Assembly (NCBI RefSeq): GCF_036884655.1
Contig: NC_088357.1
Coordinates: forward strand, 11,749,501 to 11,813,500
Direction of reading: 5' to 3'
DNA from: Musa acuminata AAA Group
Lineage: Eukaryota; Streptophyta; Magnoliopsida; Zingiberales; Musaceae
DNA length: 64,000 nucleotides
In this document: positions 1 through 14,089 of the stretch, piece after piece
Layout of the letters: every line of letters begins with the position of its first letter
How positions within the stretch are numbered: position 1 is the first letter of the stretch
Made by a program: the position numbers and the translations under genes
Notes under the pieces: model-generated
What the model was told of the DNA's origin: nothing
What the model saw: only the letters and a program-made list of their open reading frames with translations
Databases searched by the model: none

Positions 1-724
1 TTAAAAAAGAGATGACCTAATGACACTGAAGACAACTTGAACAAGATTTAACAAGATACCAAAATGTGATACCAATGCAACTACAGAAAAGCTAGAATCA
101 ATAAGTTAAAATCAGAGACAACATAAGGGGAAAAAAATACTTGATTGAAAAACATTTGACCAGTGAAAAACAATATATCTGTTATAACCAATTAGATTTT
201 AGCAATCCAATTCTGGAACCTTCCAGCTTGTAACCAGGCTTTACAACCGAAGACAGGATAAAGACTCCCATCTAACCCATCAAGCTTTACTCAGCTACAG
301 CCTAGTCCAACCATGTTTCTCTTATCTGACCCGTAGATCACTAATAAATATTTTCACAGCCCCATGCGGGTGAGCAATTTAAAACTTCACTTAACACAAC
401 AAATAATATTTAAATTTCATGTAATGACTTCCAACCTTTCCAACCTGACTGTATGGTATAAGTGATGTTCAACTTATCTATTAAGTACTTACATAATAGA
501 ATTATTGGGCAGGAATTGTGCTTCTTTTACATAAATAAGCACGTGCAAGGTCCAACTGCTGTCAGGTATGATTCCAGTAAAACTGGAGTATGCTTTTATT
601 TAACATTTGTGAATGGCACAGCAAAGAATCTAGATAGAAGAGTTAAACTGAGATGGTCCAAAAAAATTTCTTTCATCAGAAGAATAACTAACAAATTATA
701 AGTTAAAATAAACCAAACACTTAC
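1..724 (-). other. Intron of the TPR/DnaJ gene, no exon recognised
   Basis: The last exon seen in this gene ends at 725 with a GT donor (CT|GTAAG on the minus strand), so this stretch is the following intron. I looked on the minus strand for the next exon, which in this family opens the J-domain and carries His-Pro-Asp, and did not find it. It should lie left of the window. Confidence 0.6.
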
Positions 725-3700
725 AGTATCATGTATAAATCTAGAGGAGTCTCCTTTCTGGCTTCCTCCTCCACACTACAAAGACGAACATGGGCCTGGT
801 TTAGATCATTATTGCCACTATTTATTCCCAAAACTCCAGCTTGACTGTCTTTATCCTTAGATTGATTTTTCAGAAGCGAGATAAGTCTGCGGAGGTCATT
901 AGCAGCCTGGCCATAGTCTCTGATCATCTCATGCAAGGTGGCTCTCCTTGAAATTGCCTGCAATATTAACGAAGAGTCAATAAGTGAAAATGACCAACTT
1001 TTTCTATAAGGTGCTGTGGGTGCTTCAAAACTCAATGTGATGATTTATGGCTAAATCAGAGCTATTCACTGATTTAAACTTTATTGTTTATCATTTCAAC
1101 TTTATTGCTTATTTAATAATCCTGGTGCTTTATCCTTTTTCTCAGTTCTCAGAAAACAATTATGTTCCTAAATGACCATGCCAACAATGTAGATCAATTA
1201 TTCATTAGACCTTAATTGAAATACTGTTCTTTTTTAGAAAATAAAGAGAGCATAAACATGAAGATCAAAAATTCACAACATATGAAATGTAAGGAAGAGA
1301 ATGGTTCAAGAAGTCTGATTATTTAAGGTTACCAAGTTAGACAAAAAAGAAAAGTTAAAAAAAAGTTCAAGCCAAACTTTCAATGAAATTCAGATAAAAT
1401 CAGATCGAGATTAATTTAAGCCATGGCAGAATTATTTGGTCAGAAGTCTCAGAACTATTAGGTTATATTACTTTTTGTTAATAATCAAATAGCATGTTTT
1501 CTATTCTGAAAAAAAAGACATCAGTGTAAACAATTTAACCCATCAACAAAATGAGCATGTATCCAACAAATGACAAATGGCAAGTTTGGAGTGCCAGGAA
1601 CCAAGCACAATTCAAAAATTATCTTCAGTACAAGATATCTCGGTAGAGGATTGTACTGTTCTTTCCAATGCAATATGCTATTATAGGACTATGTGATGAA
1701 ATGCACTACTAAGACACACTTGTGTGAATCATGTGAATCCAAGATGTTAATACCTTATGAAACCATACTAATTTATGCCAGCAAGTGCTAGCTACACTAC
1801 ACGGATGAGGCAGATTAGCCCAACCTAATCCATGTACTGTTGGACACAAACCTATGTACCATGCTGATATCCTACCAGCACCAGTCCACATAATAGCATA
1901 TGTACTTGATGTGGACACCAGAGCAAATCAACCAAAATTTTCAATTTCAAAATAAAAGGTGCATCTGTGAGCAAAAAATACATAACCAACCTTTGCATAA
2001 CTGGCAACAAGGGCGATTGCTATACTACAGTCTGCAATGGCATCTGTAATTTGGCCTAGGGCTTGATAAGCAGCAGCGCGATTACAGAAGCATATTGCTG
2101 TAAAAGGACGTGATTCAGTATTGCATGCTAAAGCAGCAGAATAATGTTCTACTGCATCCAGATGTCTTCCTGCTTGAAAAGCTGCATTCCCAGCAGCCTG
2201 TGAAGGAAAAAGTGCAAATTGAGCAAATGAGAAATATAAGAGTTTATCCTGTCCTCAATATTAATGGGCTAATTGTTTTAAAAACTGTAATATCATTGAA
2301 GAAATTACACAGCAAAATGGATCTCATATCTTCATCTTATATTTTAACATTGGGCTTTAGACCCTCCATTTCCCTGCCAAAAACATCTTCATTGCAAAGA
2401 ATAAATTCATTTTTCTTCATCATGCATGGTATTATATGATCGCCACCACAAAGGCACTAAACCAAATTGATGCATTTAGTGAAAGCCATGAGGTTACACT
2501 TTTTCTTTGGGCACGACCAGCAAAACATAAACAAGACTTTGTTTTAGTATTTCTGTTGGGTGTTGAAACAAAATCAACAGACCAAAACAAACAAAAACTT
2601 GTTTTGTCATTGACGCAAGTAAATTTCCTTAGAAGTTACACAAGTAGACTACTGTTAGAAGTTCTTTAAAGCCTTAATCCCATGGATCAGTCTTAAAGGC
2701 TAAAATGGAAATAGTAGAATTACCTTAAGACGTAAGAGTTCATTTATGGTGCCACACAATGATGCCAGAGATTCTGAAGACCCATTAACGTTCCTGGTAA
2801 TTATAATGTAGTATATTACAAATAAAACTTCAAGAAACATGTGCTAACTATGATAAGAATGCCAAAAGGTGTATTAGATATTGAGACTTAGAGTAATACT
2901 TGTCTTCTTTATATGTCACTTTTTCATGCTTCTTTAGTAACTCAACTGCCTCCTCAAATCTCCCTAAATAGAAATAAGACTTGGACATAAGATTCAAACG
3001 CCAGAGCCTCATGGGACAACTTTGCATGTCTTCAGAATTATCTGTGCTGACTCTACACAAAGCATAATTTCTTTCAGCAATTTCAATGGTCTGCTCACAG
3101 AAAACAATCACCTCTTTGTATCTCCGCAACTGCCAGGTCCAAGAACAATAGAATTAATAAAAGATCAATGTGACATAGTTCTGTTAGATGTCGATGGAGG
3201 ATGTTGTAATTCATGTATTCAGGCTCTCTGATACATGTATCTATCATTCAATTGGTCTTAATGTGAACTAATATACTAAAAAAGAGAAGGAATACAAACC
3301 ATTAGAAAAGCCTCTGCTTTTCTTTCCATCAATCTTTCTGAATACGGAGATATAAATAGGGCCTCAATGATTATCTGTAATGCCTTTGCTGCTTCATTAG
3401 ATGATTTTTTCAGCATAAGTTCCTCAGACTGAACCATGTAATCAGCAACTTGCTGTTTCATAAAGACAGTATCAGACATCAAATGCACAAAAGAACAAAA
3501 GGTGGTGGTGGCGTAGGGAGGGGAAAGTTAGCACTATAACTAGCATAAAAAGCAAACAAAATAATCCAGTCTTAATATGCCATTGAATGCAAGCAAGATA
3601 TGACCTCTTATATCTTATAATTGCAAAATTAGTTGTAGGAATATGTATAATACAAATGTGACTCAGTTTAAAACAAAGGAAACAATATTCTAAGGATTAG

Positions 3701-4063
3701 CTCCTTCAATAATACAGGTTTAACCAAAGAACATCGATAACTACTAGGTCATAATTCTTGAATGAATTTGAAATTACACACACTATAAATTTAATTTTGT
3801 ACTACTTTTGTTATTTAAATCAAGGATTGAAATATCGTATCGTACCGGAGTTTCGACCTTCTCTCGGTATGGTATGGTACTATATACCAAACGGTATACC
3901 ATTTGGTATATATATATATATATATAAGTAAAAAAAAATTTCGGCGACATCGCCTCCCTTCTCCCCCACGTGAGAAGGGACGTATATAGTATCGTCTCCC
4001 TTCTCCCCAAGCAAGGCAACGCAGAAGAGAGGCGACGTCGCAGAAAAGCCTCGGCGATGTCGC

Positions 4064-4124
<61 letters not shown>

Positions 4125-4224
4125 CTTTTATTTATATATCTATTATATATATAAAAAATTTTAAAAAATGTGCGATGTCGCCTCTCTTCTCCCAAAGTGG
4201 GGCAAGAAAAATGAGACGACATCG

Positions 4225-4322
<98 letters not shown>

Positions 4323-7300
4323 CCACCCGGTAGCGAGCGGTACGTGTACCGGTTTCTTGTCAAACCGATACATATCGCTCGTACCAGGCAGTATCATTCG
4401 AAACTGTATACCTTGATTTAAATATTTTTCAACTTTTAGCATTACCAAAAGCAATAAGAGGAAACAGATGGTAGCTAAATTACTATTGTATAACTTATAA
4501 TTTACATGAGATACTAATAAATTCAATCACAAGAATGTTAACAGACACTAGCTGCACTAGCTGGCAAGTCCATAGAATCAGTGATCCAATCACTTGGCTT
4601 ATCTTGTTAAAAAAATGTTTTATATTGTTAATCCTTCAGTTTATTGTTCAGCTTCTCTAGGACCTCGTATAACAATTTAGCAAGCAAACCGATCAAATGA
4701 TTCAAATAAAAAAGTTGTTAAATGTAAAACATAGCATGCGCTTGGCAATCGATAAGACACTTAACATTGGACATTAAGATCCAAGTATTGTGCATCTACA
4801 TGACTGTTAAAAACCATCGACTTGCTGAGAAGAGTTGCTAGTTTTCCTTATATATTTTGGCAAATAAATGATAAAAATATGTGAAGATCTTCAAATTCAA
4901 TATAAAATTCCTGCTTTCTGGAGAAGTAATTATAAAATTTGGCATTACATTATTTGCATCACATACTGCGATGATAACAATTTATGCAGACGAGTTACTA
5001 AAAACCATACCTGCAAAAATTGTTATCAATTGGGACTTTCACCATCTGGCAAGCAATAAATAATTGCAGGCATAGGATAATATCTCTGAATTACCACATT
5101 TTCAAAAAGTTCAATCATATACAGGTGTGGAAGTCATTCAAAAACAAATATTTCCATGCTTAAAGAAAACAGCTGTGCGTAGTCTCAAATGTTAAAAGAT
5201 ACACCACAAGAAGTAGACTAAGACCAACCTGAGTTTTCAGTAGACCATCAGAAGCCTCCACTAAGATTTTGTGGTCTAAACTTCCCTCATTGTTTGATTG
5301 TAAGCAATTCTTGAAATGCTTCAAGGCATCTTCAATTTCACCCAATGCAAGATGACAACTACATCAAGAGAAGAATATTTTAAAACTATTTTAAATTTCA
5401 TATGACCAAATCACTTAGAACAGACAATATACCTTAAGATCAGTTCTTTTTCATGATTCAAATTAACTAATTCTAGATATTAATATATATATATATATAT
5501 ATATGAATTTATATGTATATGTATAAGTATATATATATATACATGTATATGTATACATACATACACACTCACAAATAACTAAAGTAAATAAAATAAGGAT
5601 TTGTGTTGGATTGGCACAACATAAATAAGTAATTTTGATGGAAAAGATAAAGAAAAAATCTCGGGTTTATTCAATTATGTACATCCATCGGACAATCAAA
5701 AATATGCATGTCCGATGAAATACTTGTTGCTATCTACTCCAATAACAAACCATTGGTTTAACTGAATAACTAAAGAAAATAGATAGACCTTTCTCTTCGA
5801 CTCAGGTCGATGGATATTGTATAGTCTCAGCGAACAATCAATTAACAACACAATTCAAAAAAGAGATTCGGGATTCCAATATTCGAACGGCAAACCCGAT
5901 AAATGAATCCAAATACCTTTATCCAAACTAATTTTCTGGCCATTTTTAACATAAACCGGCCAATAAACCATAATCTCTTTGAATTTGATTCACTTGACAC
6001 TACATCCACTCCACTGGACATTAAGTGCTTTGCATGAAGGTTGGGCACATACGAGTAGAGGGTTCCAGCTCATTGTTATCCTAATAGAGGAACGGATGGA
6101 CCTTTACGGATCCCAAAAGTAGGTCCACCTGAGTTGGGCCAGAGTCAGTGTGATCCAATTCAATTTATCATTATTGGTCAGTTTCAGAACTAATTTGATT
6201 CTCAAGGAACATGCTCTAAAGCGTGAATGAAACAGCTGCAGCAGGCAGTTTCAAGCTTCAGTAAAGATGAAGTAGCTGGATGATAGTGTTTCATGTAATA
6301 AAGGTTGCAAGAGACATGCTGGCAACTAATCTCCTAGATGGACACGTGGGCTGCAAACCGGTGAAATGAAAAAAATGAAGTGTCAATCTTAGTTTGATTG
6401 TTTGAATGCCTTCTAACTTTAAACCTCCCTTGACCACATTTTGCCAGAAGCTTTCCTTTATAATGCCATATAACTTAATTTGATTGTTTGAATGCCTTAT
6501 AACTTTAAATCTCCCTTGACCACATTTTTCCAGAAACTTTCCTTTGTAATGTTTGTATACATGCAATTAAATCCGCACTGGTACAGACCGATTAGTATTT
6601 ACCAGTCCAAGCATGAACCAACACGTGGACCATCATGGTCCACAAGTTGTACAACCCTAAAACCCACCCCCCCCTTCCCTCGTGCACCTCTCGCTACCTG
6701 TGTCACATGCCGATGGGACTCCTCATCCTCCTCTGTCACAGCCTCCTTGTACTTCACTGACTCTACCCCTCTTCTTCTTCTTCGGCTCCTCCTCTCCCTC
6801 CCCACCCCAACCCAACCCCTTTCTTTGTACCTTGGTACATTCTGGTATATCATATTTTGGTATAATGTCGAACCAGCCCCTCCACCTAACTCCTTTCTTT
6901 GTACCCTGGTACATTCCAGCATATTGTACCGTAGTATGTCGGAACAAACTTGAACCAGTCCAACCATCGACGTGCATGGGTCCCATACCCAATATTGATT
7001 ATTGAAAACCTTTGTTATACTTATTTTACATAGTTATCTGAACGAGAGCATACCTTAAAATCTCTTTTCCAAAGCATGATCGAATCAGCAAATAGCATAA
7101 GCCAGTTGTAGGTTTTTAGTGGGGATTCATATTGTCATTGTAACCTAGTACAGGACCAACTCTGTTGGCCTCTACAGAGTATCTCTAGGGCCATACAAAA
7201 AATTGAGTACTAGCATAGAGCTAGAAAGAACACGGAACATATGATGCACATTAACAATCAAACTGATAATGATAATATATCATAAATTTTAGTCAGAAAA

Positions 7301-10300
7301 AAAATAATAAGGGAAAAAGAACAATTATGCAACAAAACTTTACAAGAAACATGTGAATATCATATTCCACTTAGGCCAGCTTCATGCTAGAGTGTTCCAA
7401 TTAGAAAGAATTTTTATTATATTTTAGCAATTCTATGCTAAGAGCTTAAAATTTTATTATGTTTTTTTAATATGCTATGATGCTACAAAATTTTAATATT
7501 AATAATCCTATACTAAGACCTCAAAATTTATGAATGTAGATTACTTTTTTTTTTGTAACCAATGGAGCAGGAGGTCAAAGTATCATTACTCAAAGTTTGA
7601 TAAACAAAGAACATCCAGGTATTACTATCTTTACAATCCATAAATATATATTTGATATTCTCAAACCTTGCTAATTTAGACCTCATAAATAACTAAAGTG
7701 AAACTCACAGACAGCCATCCTATCACTACTTTGATCACAAAGGTAAGCTAGAATGCCTGCCCTCAATGTTACACAGAACAAATTTAACCAAGAATGTCAA
7801 CCATTAGGTTAGGCTCATTCTCTATATCTTAATAACTTAATGTTCTCATTACACCAAAAGTTGCATTCTATGCTTATACAACATAATTTAGAATAAGAAC
7901 GTGCAGTAATATCATGCTAAAGTCAACCATGAGAGGTGAAGAACCATACCATGCAGCCCTAACTTGAGCCCTGAGAAAGCTGGGGTCAATTTTAGCAGCC
8001 ATCATACAGTCAGAAAGCGCTTCTCTCATTCTTCCAAGAGACATTCGTGCAGCTGCACGGTTGCTGTAACACAGCATTAATGCCTTATTGTCGCTTCTAG
8101 AAACTTCCGTTATAGAGATGGAATTCAACCCTCGAGTATAAAAATCCTCAGCTTTCGACATGTCCCCATTTGAATATGCTTGGTTGCCCCTTATGAACAT
8201 AAGTAAGTCAATGTCAAAAGCAAATGCCAAAAATGTAAACTGACTGGGCTCAAGCATCTGAGACTATATGTGTCAATCTTTATAAGTTACCAATGAACAG
8301 ATGAGATGTTGCAAGTGCTACTCTTACCGACAAAAGGCCAAATCAGAATGAATGTAGTTCAATAAGTGAACAAATCAAACCAATGCATAAAAAGGTACCT
8401 GAGACGCCACTGGTTACAGACTTCCTGCTCAGTGGCAGTTGCTCCAACTGTGGATATGGGATCTTTTCTCTTTTCCAATTTTTTCTGTCTCTCAGCTACG
8501 ACATCATCCCCATTTTGAGGAACAGATAGCTTGCCCTTGAAGTCTCTTTCAGCAACAGGTTGCACAGAATTGGCTTCTGGTAACAAATTCTCAGAAGGGG
8601 GAACCATCGGAACACTGACCTTCGGGATTGAATTATTCAAGTTCTTGGAACTTCTCATCCTACTTTTCTTTCTGTGTTGACGTTTTTCCGCTGATAACAG
8701 ACCTTGATTAAAAGCTAATTCACCAAAGGTAAAATCAGAGCCAGGAAAACTTTCTAAGCTGGAGTTAAGATTAAAGCAGTTTTCATTCTCATTAGCTTGT
8801 GGCTCAAAATTTGAACTACAGGATTCAGTTTCTGCTTTCATTCCAGCAGCGTTGCTGGTCAAAGTACGATCCATGTTGTCAGATTTGAAAAAATATTTTT
8901 CTCTACCATTTTCTGTAATTTGTTCGCCTATAAACGAAGACTTGTCAACAGAATCCTTCTCAATATAATCTCTAGAACCACTATTTTCATGTTCTCTAAG
9001 TGTTACACCATCTTTATTAATATACAAGTGCTGTGTTGCAGAAACAGGATCTTCTTTTCTTTCACCTACAGGAACAGATTCTTTTGTACCAATTGACTCA
9101 CAGGAGGAAAAAATATGGCGGGATTCATCAGATATCTCGTCATAAGGAGAATAATCCATTGGTGAGTAACCACCAGAAGAGAACTTTTCCACAGTTTCAA
9201 CAACTTTTTCCACTGAGGCAAATGTTTTAGAAAAGTCCTTGTGCAGTGGAACAGATTGTCTAGATTTCTCTCTCCTTTTCTTTCTTGTAGTTCTAGATTC
9301 TCGCTTCACATTAAATTCCTTATTTTGATGAGGTCCAGTAAATAAGCTCTCCTTTGACAACATAGGAGTAACATGTATAGGTGTTGTAAATTCCATGTGT
9401 GGTAACTTCTGTTCTTCACATACACTTGCAAAATTTAAGCCACTAGCAATAGACTGAGTATCATGGCCAGATAATGATGAAACAAAAGGTGTACCTGCTT
9501 CCCTGAGCTTGGAACAGTCAGTAGCACCAGAGGAATTCAGGTAACTCTGGCTTCTACCAAAAACAAAAGTATTACCCTCATTAATCTTAGCCCTGCAATC
9601 AGCTTGCTTTGCCTTCTCTGGCTCAACCTCATTATCAGGTCTCTGCAAGTTCAACTTCCTCATTTCGACGTGAAGCCTCGAGACTGTGCCCACATCCAAA
9701 GCAATAAATGATTCCTGGCCCAAATTAGAATTTAAACTTGTGGCATTTCCACATACAGAAGAACCTACATTGGGTTCCCTACCACCTTCACTAATAACAT
9801 TATTTATCACATCCTTGGTACCATTGTCTTTGCTACCAAAATTGCTGGATATGCTTGCACCAAAGAAATAACATTCAGACCTGATAGATCCAGAATTTTT
9901 CAATCTCGAATCCTCATTCCCACTTGAATTATCACTTTTGCTCTGAACACCCTCACTAGAAAATATACCCCTACCTGTATTCCCGTCAACAAAGCTAGAC
10001 GGACCTCCATGGATGCTACTGGAACCAATATTTTTCACACCAGAAAGCAACACAGAATCTGTACCAAAGACAAAAGCAGCACTTTCCGACTTCCCAAACT
10101 CAAAGATGCCATTATTCCTACCGCTTAAATTTTCTGATGAATTTTCACAAGAATTTGAACTTTGCTTCAGATCACTTTGAAAGATACAAGCATCAGAATG
10201 AGGTTTATGGACTGGGTTATTACCGGATCCATCATCTTCTTTGCCTAGGTTCATTACAGAAGTGGTGCCAAAGACAAAACCATCACTTTGGGACTTAATA

Positions 10301-11196
10301 GATGCAAGATTCCTGACATTCTGATCACTCAGGTCCGCTGGAGGGCCTTGTTCTGAAGAAAAATTCTTCATACCACTACCGAACACATATAAACCATCGT
10401 CAGAACTTCTATTTGAGAAACGACTGAAGCTAAATGTTTCCTCCACCACATTTGCAGACGCTACATTTTTCATACTGTTGTCCGACCCATAACCAGTGTT
10501 CTCAGACTTGACAAATTTTTTTCCTTTGCTCCGACCCAAATTTGAACCTTTCTTTTCACTGCTTCCAAAGACAAAAGCTCCCCCGTCACTCATAACAAAA
10601 CCAGCACTCCCAGGTTTTGCAGACTTTAAACTACCTGAACTTGAATGTTCTGGAATCTTTGAACCTGCCTCAGATTCCAATGGATTCCATCCATGAAACT
10701 TCTCGTCAAGCCCCTGAACTCCGTCCCTCTGATGCCGCCCAGAAATATCCGACTCCATGCCGACCGGGCCGGAATGGAATGGATTGAACCCAGAGCCATC
10801 ATTGGCGTTCGTAGTCGCTGCCGACCTCACCCGAGGCGAGGCCAGATGCTTCCTCACCTTCACAAGTCGAGGTTTAGAGAGCCCCACAGCCGACAATGGC
10901 CTCCCCGGAACTGGAACGGGGTGGATTGGAGGGAAAGGTACAGGAGGAACTGGGGCAGCGAATTTTCCATCAAAATCAGCGTTCTTTAATCCCCTCGAAG
11001 CAGGGGGCTGTTGCCCTAGGACACTCCGATGCGGGAAACCAAACACGGAACTTGAATTGGAGCCGCCGGAGGAAGGAATGCCGCTGCGGAGATGGAATGA
11101 AGGAGAACCGGAAGCGGAGATCTCACCTTTACTAGGGTTTCGAAGAGGGGAGGAAGGCGCGGGGCGGGACCCAAAGTCTACCATCGCGGGCGGCAT
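725..11196 (-). CDS. TPR-repeat DnaJ-type co-chaperone (DNAJC7-like; Arabidopsis TPR15/TPR16 type), 3' end outside window
   Basis: Likely Hsp70/Hsp90 co-chaperone. Exons, 5' to 3': 11196-8399, 8189-7950, 5358-5229, 3452-3300, 3129-2900, 2793-2724, 2197-1991, 957-725; all junctions are GT..AG and phases agree, giving about 1353 codons so far. Residues 1 to about 930 are low-complexity, Ser/Gly/Asn-rich, with spaced FG motifs (FVFG at 208, 307, 375 and 544; related YVFG, FEFG, YFFG). From exon 2 onward TPR helices appear, e.g. [20 protein letters not shown] and [20 protein letters not shown], then [19 protein letters not shown], and [16 protein letters not shown], which in this family leads directly into the J-domain. 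The J-domain itself is outside the window. I start at the MPPAMVDFG Met; Met5 is an alternative. Intron 2 (5359-7949) and intron 3 (3453-5228) are large and repeat-bearing. Gene identity is from family recall, not an alignment. Confidence 0.92.
3813..4423 (-). mobile_element. hAT-like non-autonomous element, copy 1 (in intron 3 of the TPR/DnaJ gene)
   Basis: The element runs 3821-4415, starting CAAGG and ending CCTTG, and is flanked by perfect 8-bp direct repeats ATTTAAAT at 3813-3820 and 4416-4423. An 8-bp target duplication with termini of the CARRG kind is the hAT superfamily signature. The ends are imperfect inverted repeats carrying GGTA/TACC words. Inside are GC-rich blocks of the GGCGACGTCGCC type separated by three (TA)n runs, and no transposase reading frame. 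A second copy lies at 60915-61460 in the opposite orientation. Confidence 0.8.
4067..4120. repeat. (TA)n microsatellite
   Basis: Uninterrupted TA run of about 54 bp inside the hAT-like element; a second run of about 92 bp lies at 4228-4319. Apparent Tyr-Ile repeat reading frames over these runs are artefacts. Confidence 0.97.
5481..5543. repeat. (TA)n / TATG microsatellite
   Basis: Interrupted TA/TATG/TACA simple repeat in intron 2 of the TPR/DnaJ gene. Confidence 0.85.
6393..6560. repeat. 86-bp tandem duplication
   Basis: Two adjacent copies start at 6393 and 6479 (period 86 bp), both opening TTTGATTGTTTGAATGCCTT, with only scattered substitutions. It lies in intron 2 of the TPR/DnaJ gene. 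A second local duplication (about 72 bp, around CTTTCTTTGTACC) follows at about 6818-6960. Confidence 0.85.
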
Positions 11197-11800
11197 CTCT
11201 GGTGGGAGATCACCAACTTCCGACTACGGTTGACGCGGCGGCGGCGGCAGTCTCCGGCGGGTGGGATCGCCGGAGACGGAGGAGGGTGGGATGGGTGTGA
11301 CTCCCGAGGCTTTGGCTTTGGCTTTGGCTTTGAATCGCTTCGGAAGGCAGCGGCGTCGCCTCCATGTATTTATTTATTGCGTAATACTTTTTGTAAAGCA
11401 GCAATGTTTTCGGCACGCACGTACTCCGACCCGGAAACATCACGTTGCCGGATCTCCTGTATGAGCTCAGGCAGGGTTTAAAACTCTCCACCGTCCTCCA
11501 CCTCCAGCTCAGCCACGCTGACGATGATGTGTCGGGCTCTTGAAACAGCGAGCCGCTGCCAGGGTGGGGACCACTCTGACACGTGGCCAGGGTCTGGTCA
11601 TACAGGAGCGGATACCGTGGCGTCAGCACCTCTTAGCGGCGAGGCGCGTGGTTCAAATTTCGATGGGGTCTACGTGGGCCCCCCTCGTTCGAGGGTAGGG
11701 TCCGCACCTTATACCTTTTCATTTTTCGGAATTACGCGCCGAGAAGGCAAATGACGCACCATAAAACTTTCCATTATTTAGAACTACACACGGAAAAGGC
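11197..11800 (-). promoter_or_regulatory. Upstream/5' region of the TPR/DnaJ gene
   Basis: This segment directly upstream of the start codon is clearly richer in G+C than the AT-rich DNA beyond 11800, consistent with a 5' UTR and core promoter. No convincing TATA box was picked out. Short reading frames on both strands here look like composition effects. Call based on position and composition only. Confidence 0.4.
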
Positions 11801-11803
11801 AAA

Positions 11804-11843
<40 letters not shown>

Positions 11844-13169
11844 AAATGACGCACCATAAAACTTTCCAACGTTTGCTCTTAATGTTTCTAAAATAAAATA
11901 TGCACCAATGATATTTTTTCAAATATTTAGATATTAGACATATATTAGTTTAAATATTTATTTTTTTCATCTATTATTTTTCTTACAAAAGATAAGTGAC
12001 GAAAATGAGATTGGAACTCAAGATTGCGATCATCGAATATAAAAAATTCATCACACATATATTATTTATTTTTTTCCTAACCTAAAATTCAGAGTTGATA
12101 AATATGAAAGTTACCAATACAAAAAGGTTTATATATATAACAACATAAATATCAATTAAAACTTTAACACCATTATTCTAACAATCAAACGACCAAGTTT
12201 AATCATATCATATACGAAAAATACGTCATATATACATACGGTAGGTGATTTAACATTGAATTATTCACCTAAAATTAATTTGCACGGGAGACATTTTCTG
12301 AAAGCCATGAAGTATTGTCACGTTGGGTTCGTAAAAATGAATTGGTGATGGACAAACCATAGGTAATGATCATAACATCTATATATCCGCAACTTGAACT
12401 TTTTTTGCCATAAGATGTCTAACTTTACGTAGGATAATAAATAGAATCAAGAAACACTTTTGATGCATTATATTTTTCAGGATGACAATTAACTAAGTCG
12501 ATTAAAATTTTGACTATCTAATAGCAAGTTCTAATGATCTAATCTCATCCTCGTTGGCTTATAATGATTGGTTCTATGGAAATTGATAATAAAGATATAT
12601 GGAATGTTCAAGGAAATTGATAATAATATGATTCTAATATGGATGGACGATCATATATTTTCCTTAAATTTTTGGGTAGATATTGGTTTTGAATTATAAA
12701 TTATTTATGTACTGAAATTATGGCTTATGGGGGGAACAATCAACCATATGATTCTAAGAGCCATAGCTATTGTTTATTTAGAATGTCTAGAATAATATTA
12801 TTTTAAAAAGGAATAAGATTTTATTATTCCTTATTTTTCATAATGTAATTATTTTATATATTTTTTCATGAGTATAATATATTAAAATATGTCCCATAAA
12901 ACCATTTTTACTTTTCAATTTTATGCCACAAAACTTTGAGGAGTCTTTTACCAGTAGTTTTTTCGAATTTTATTTTATTTTTTCTATACTTAGTTTGTTT
13001 TGATTCGATAAGTTTTGGACCTATTCGAATTCCAACCATTTATAAAATTTTTAATTAGATAAATTTTAAAATAATTTAAAATATAATTTTAAGAAATAAT
13101 ATTTAAATTTTATAAAATGTAAAAATATATAAACTAATGTGAAATATATATATATATATATAAACTAAT

Positions 13170-13231
<62 letters not shown>

Positions 13232-14050
13232 CATACATAAAATTAAGATATGTATGTCTTGTAATATTGTTTTATTACAATATATCAACATACAATATTT
13301 TAAAATATTAAAACGACCTTAAAAATGAACTAAAAAATTCGAAAAAAGCTGACATTATTTCTTTAATTTAAAATGATATCTACACTAAAAATAATGGTTA
13401 TATAAATTGTTTTTCAAAAGAATTTTATAATTTTATATATTGTTATAGAATTAAAAAATAATTTTTAATATTTACAAATATTCATATATTATTTAAAATG
13501 ACTTATATTATATATTTTTATACCTTCTACTAGCCATGATTATGATTCTAAAACTAATAATTCTCGTTTATTATTTTGGAAAATCGAAACCAAGTCAAAC
13601 AAGTCGATTCAAATCATTGGTTCTTTTTTATTTTTAATTTTAAATTAAAAATAAGCTAAAATTATAAAATTGTAATTTTATTTTCAAGTTTTGATTATAG
13701 TGCCACTTTAAAAAGTTTAGTAAACTTTCAATACATGTAATAAGCCTAATGACTAAAAAATAATATTAAATTGATGTAATTATAAAATTATTCATTACTA
13801 TCAATTTTTTTTGAATTTACAATATTCCAAAAGCCATGAAACGGAACCAAACATCTTATTCTGATTTGGTTTGGAGTGGACGAACTACTAAGATTGGTTT
13901 TGGTTCTGACTCGATTTGAAATTAGTAATCTTATAATATACATTTCAAAATTTTATTAATCTTATAATATATTTTATATTATTTTATTTTATAATTTATT
14001 TTTTTTATTCATTGGATCGATTGTTAATGCACTAGCATTAGACCAATAAT
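11801..14050. other. AT-rich intergenic DNA, no gene seen
   Basis: Very AT-rich sequence with (TA)n microsatellites at about 11807-11840, 13145-13162 and 13173-13227. No coding region, RNA gene or clear transposon end was recognised. Confidence 0.7.
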
Positions 14051-14089
14051 CAACTATTACGAGAGGGAAGGAAAAATAAAGGTGAGATA

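Noticed and set aside
3815..4526. Long Tyr-Ile repeat reading frames around 3.8-4.5 kb (also at 13.1, 32.9, 43.2, 60.8 and 61.1 kb)
   Set aside because: They are translations of (TA)n microsatellites, with no start context or non-repeat domain.
6560..6990. Possible hAT-like relative with repeated TTGGTA/TGGTAC words
   Set aside because: No matching ends or target duplication; the pattern is explained by a local tandem duplication of about 72 bp.
10693..11233. Plus-strand frames of up to 158 codons opposite the TPR/DnaJ exon 1
   Set aside because: Shadows of a GC-rich coding exon on the other strand; no recognisable protein.
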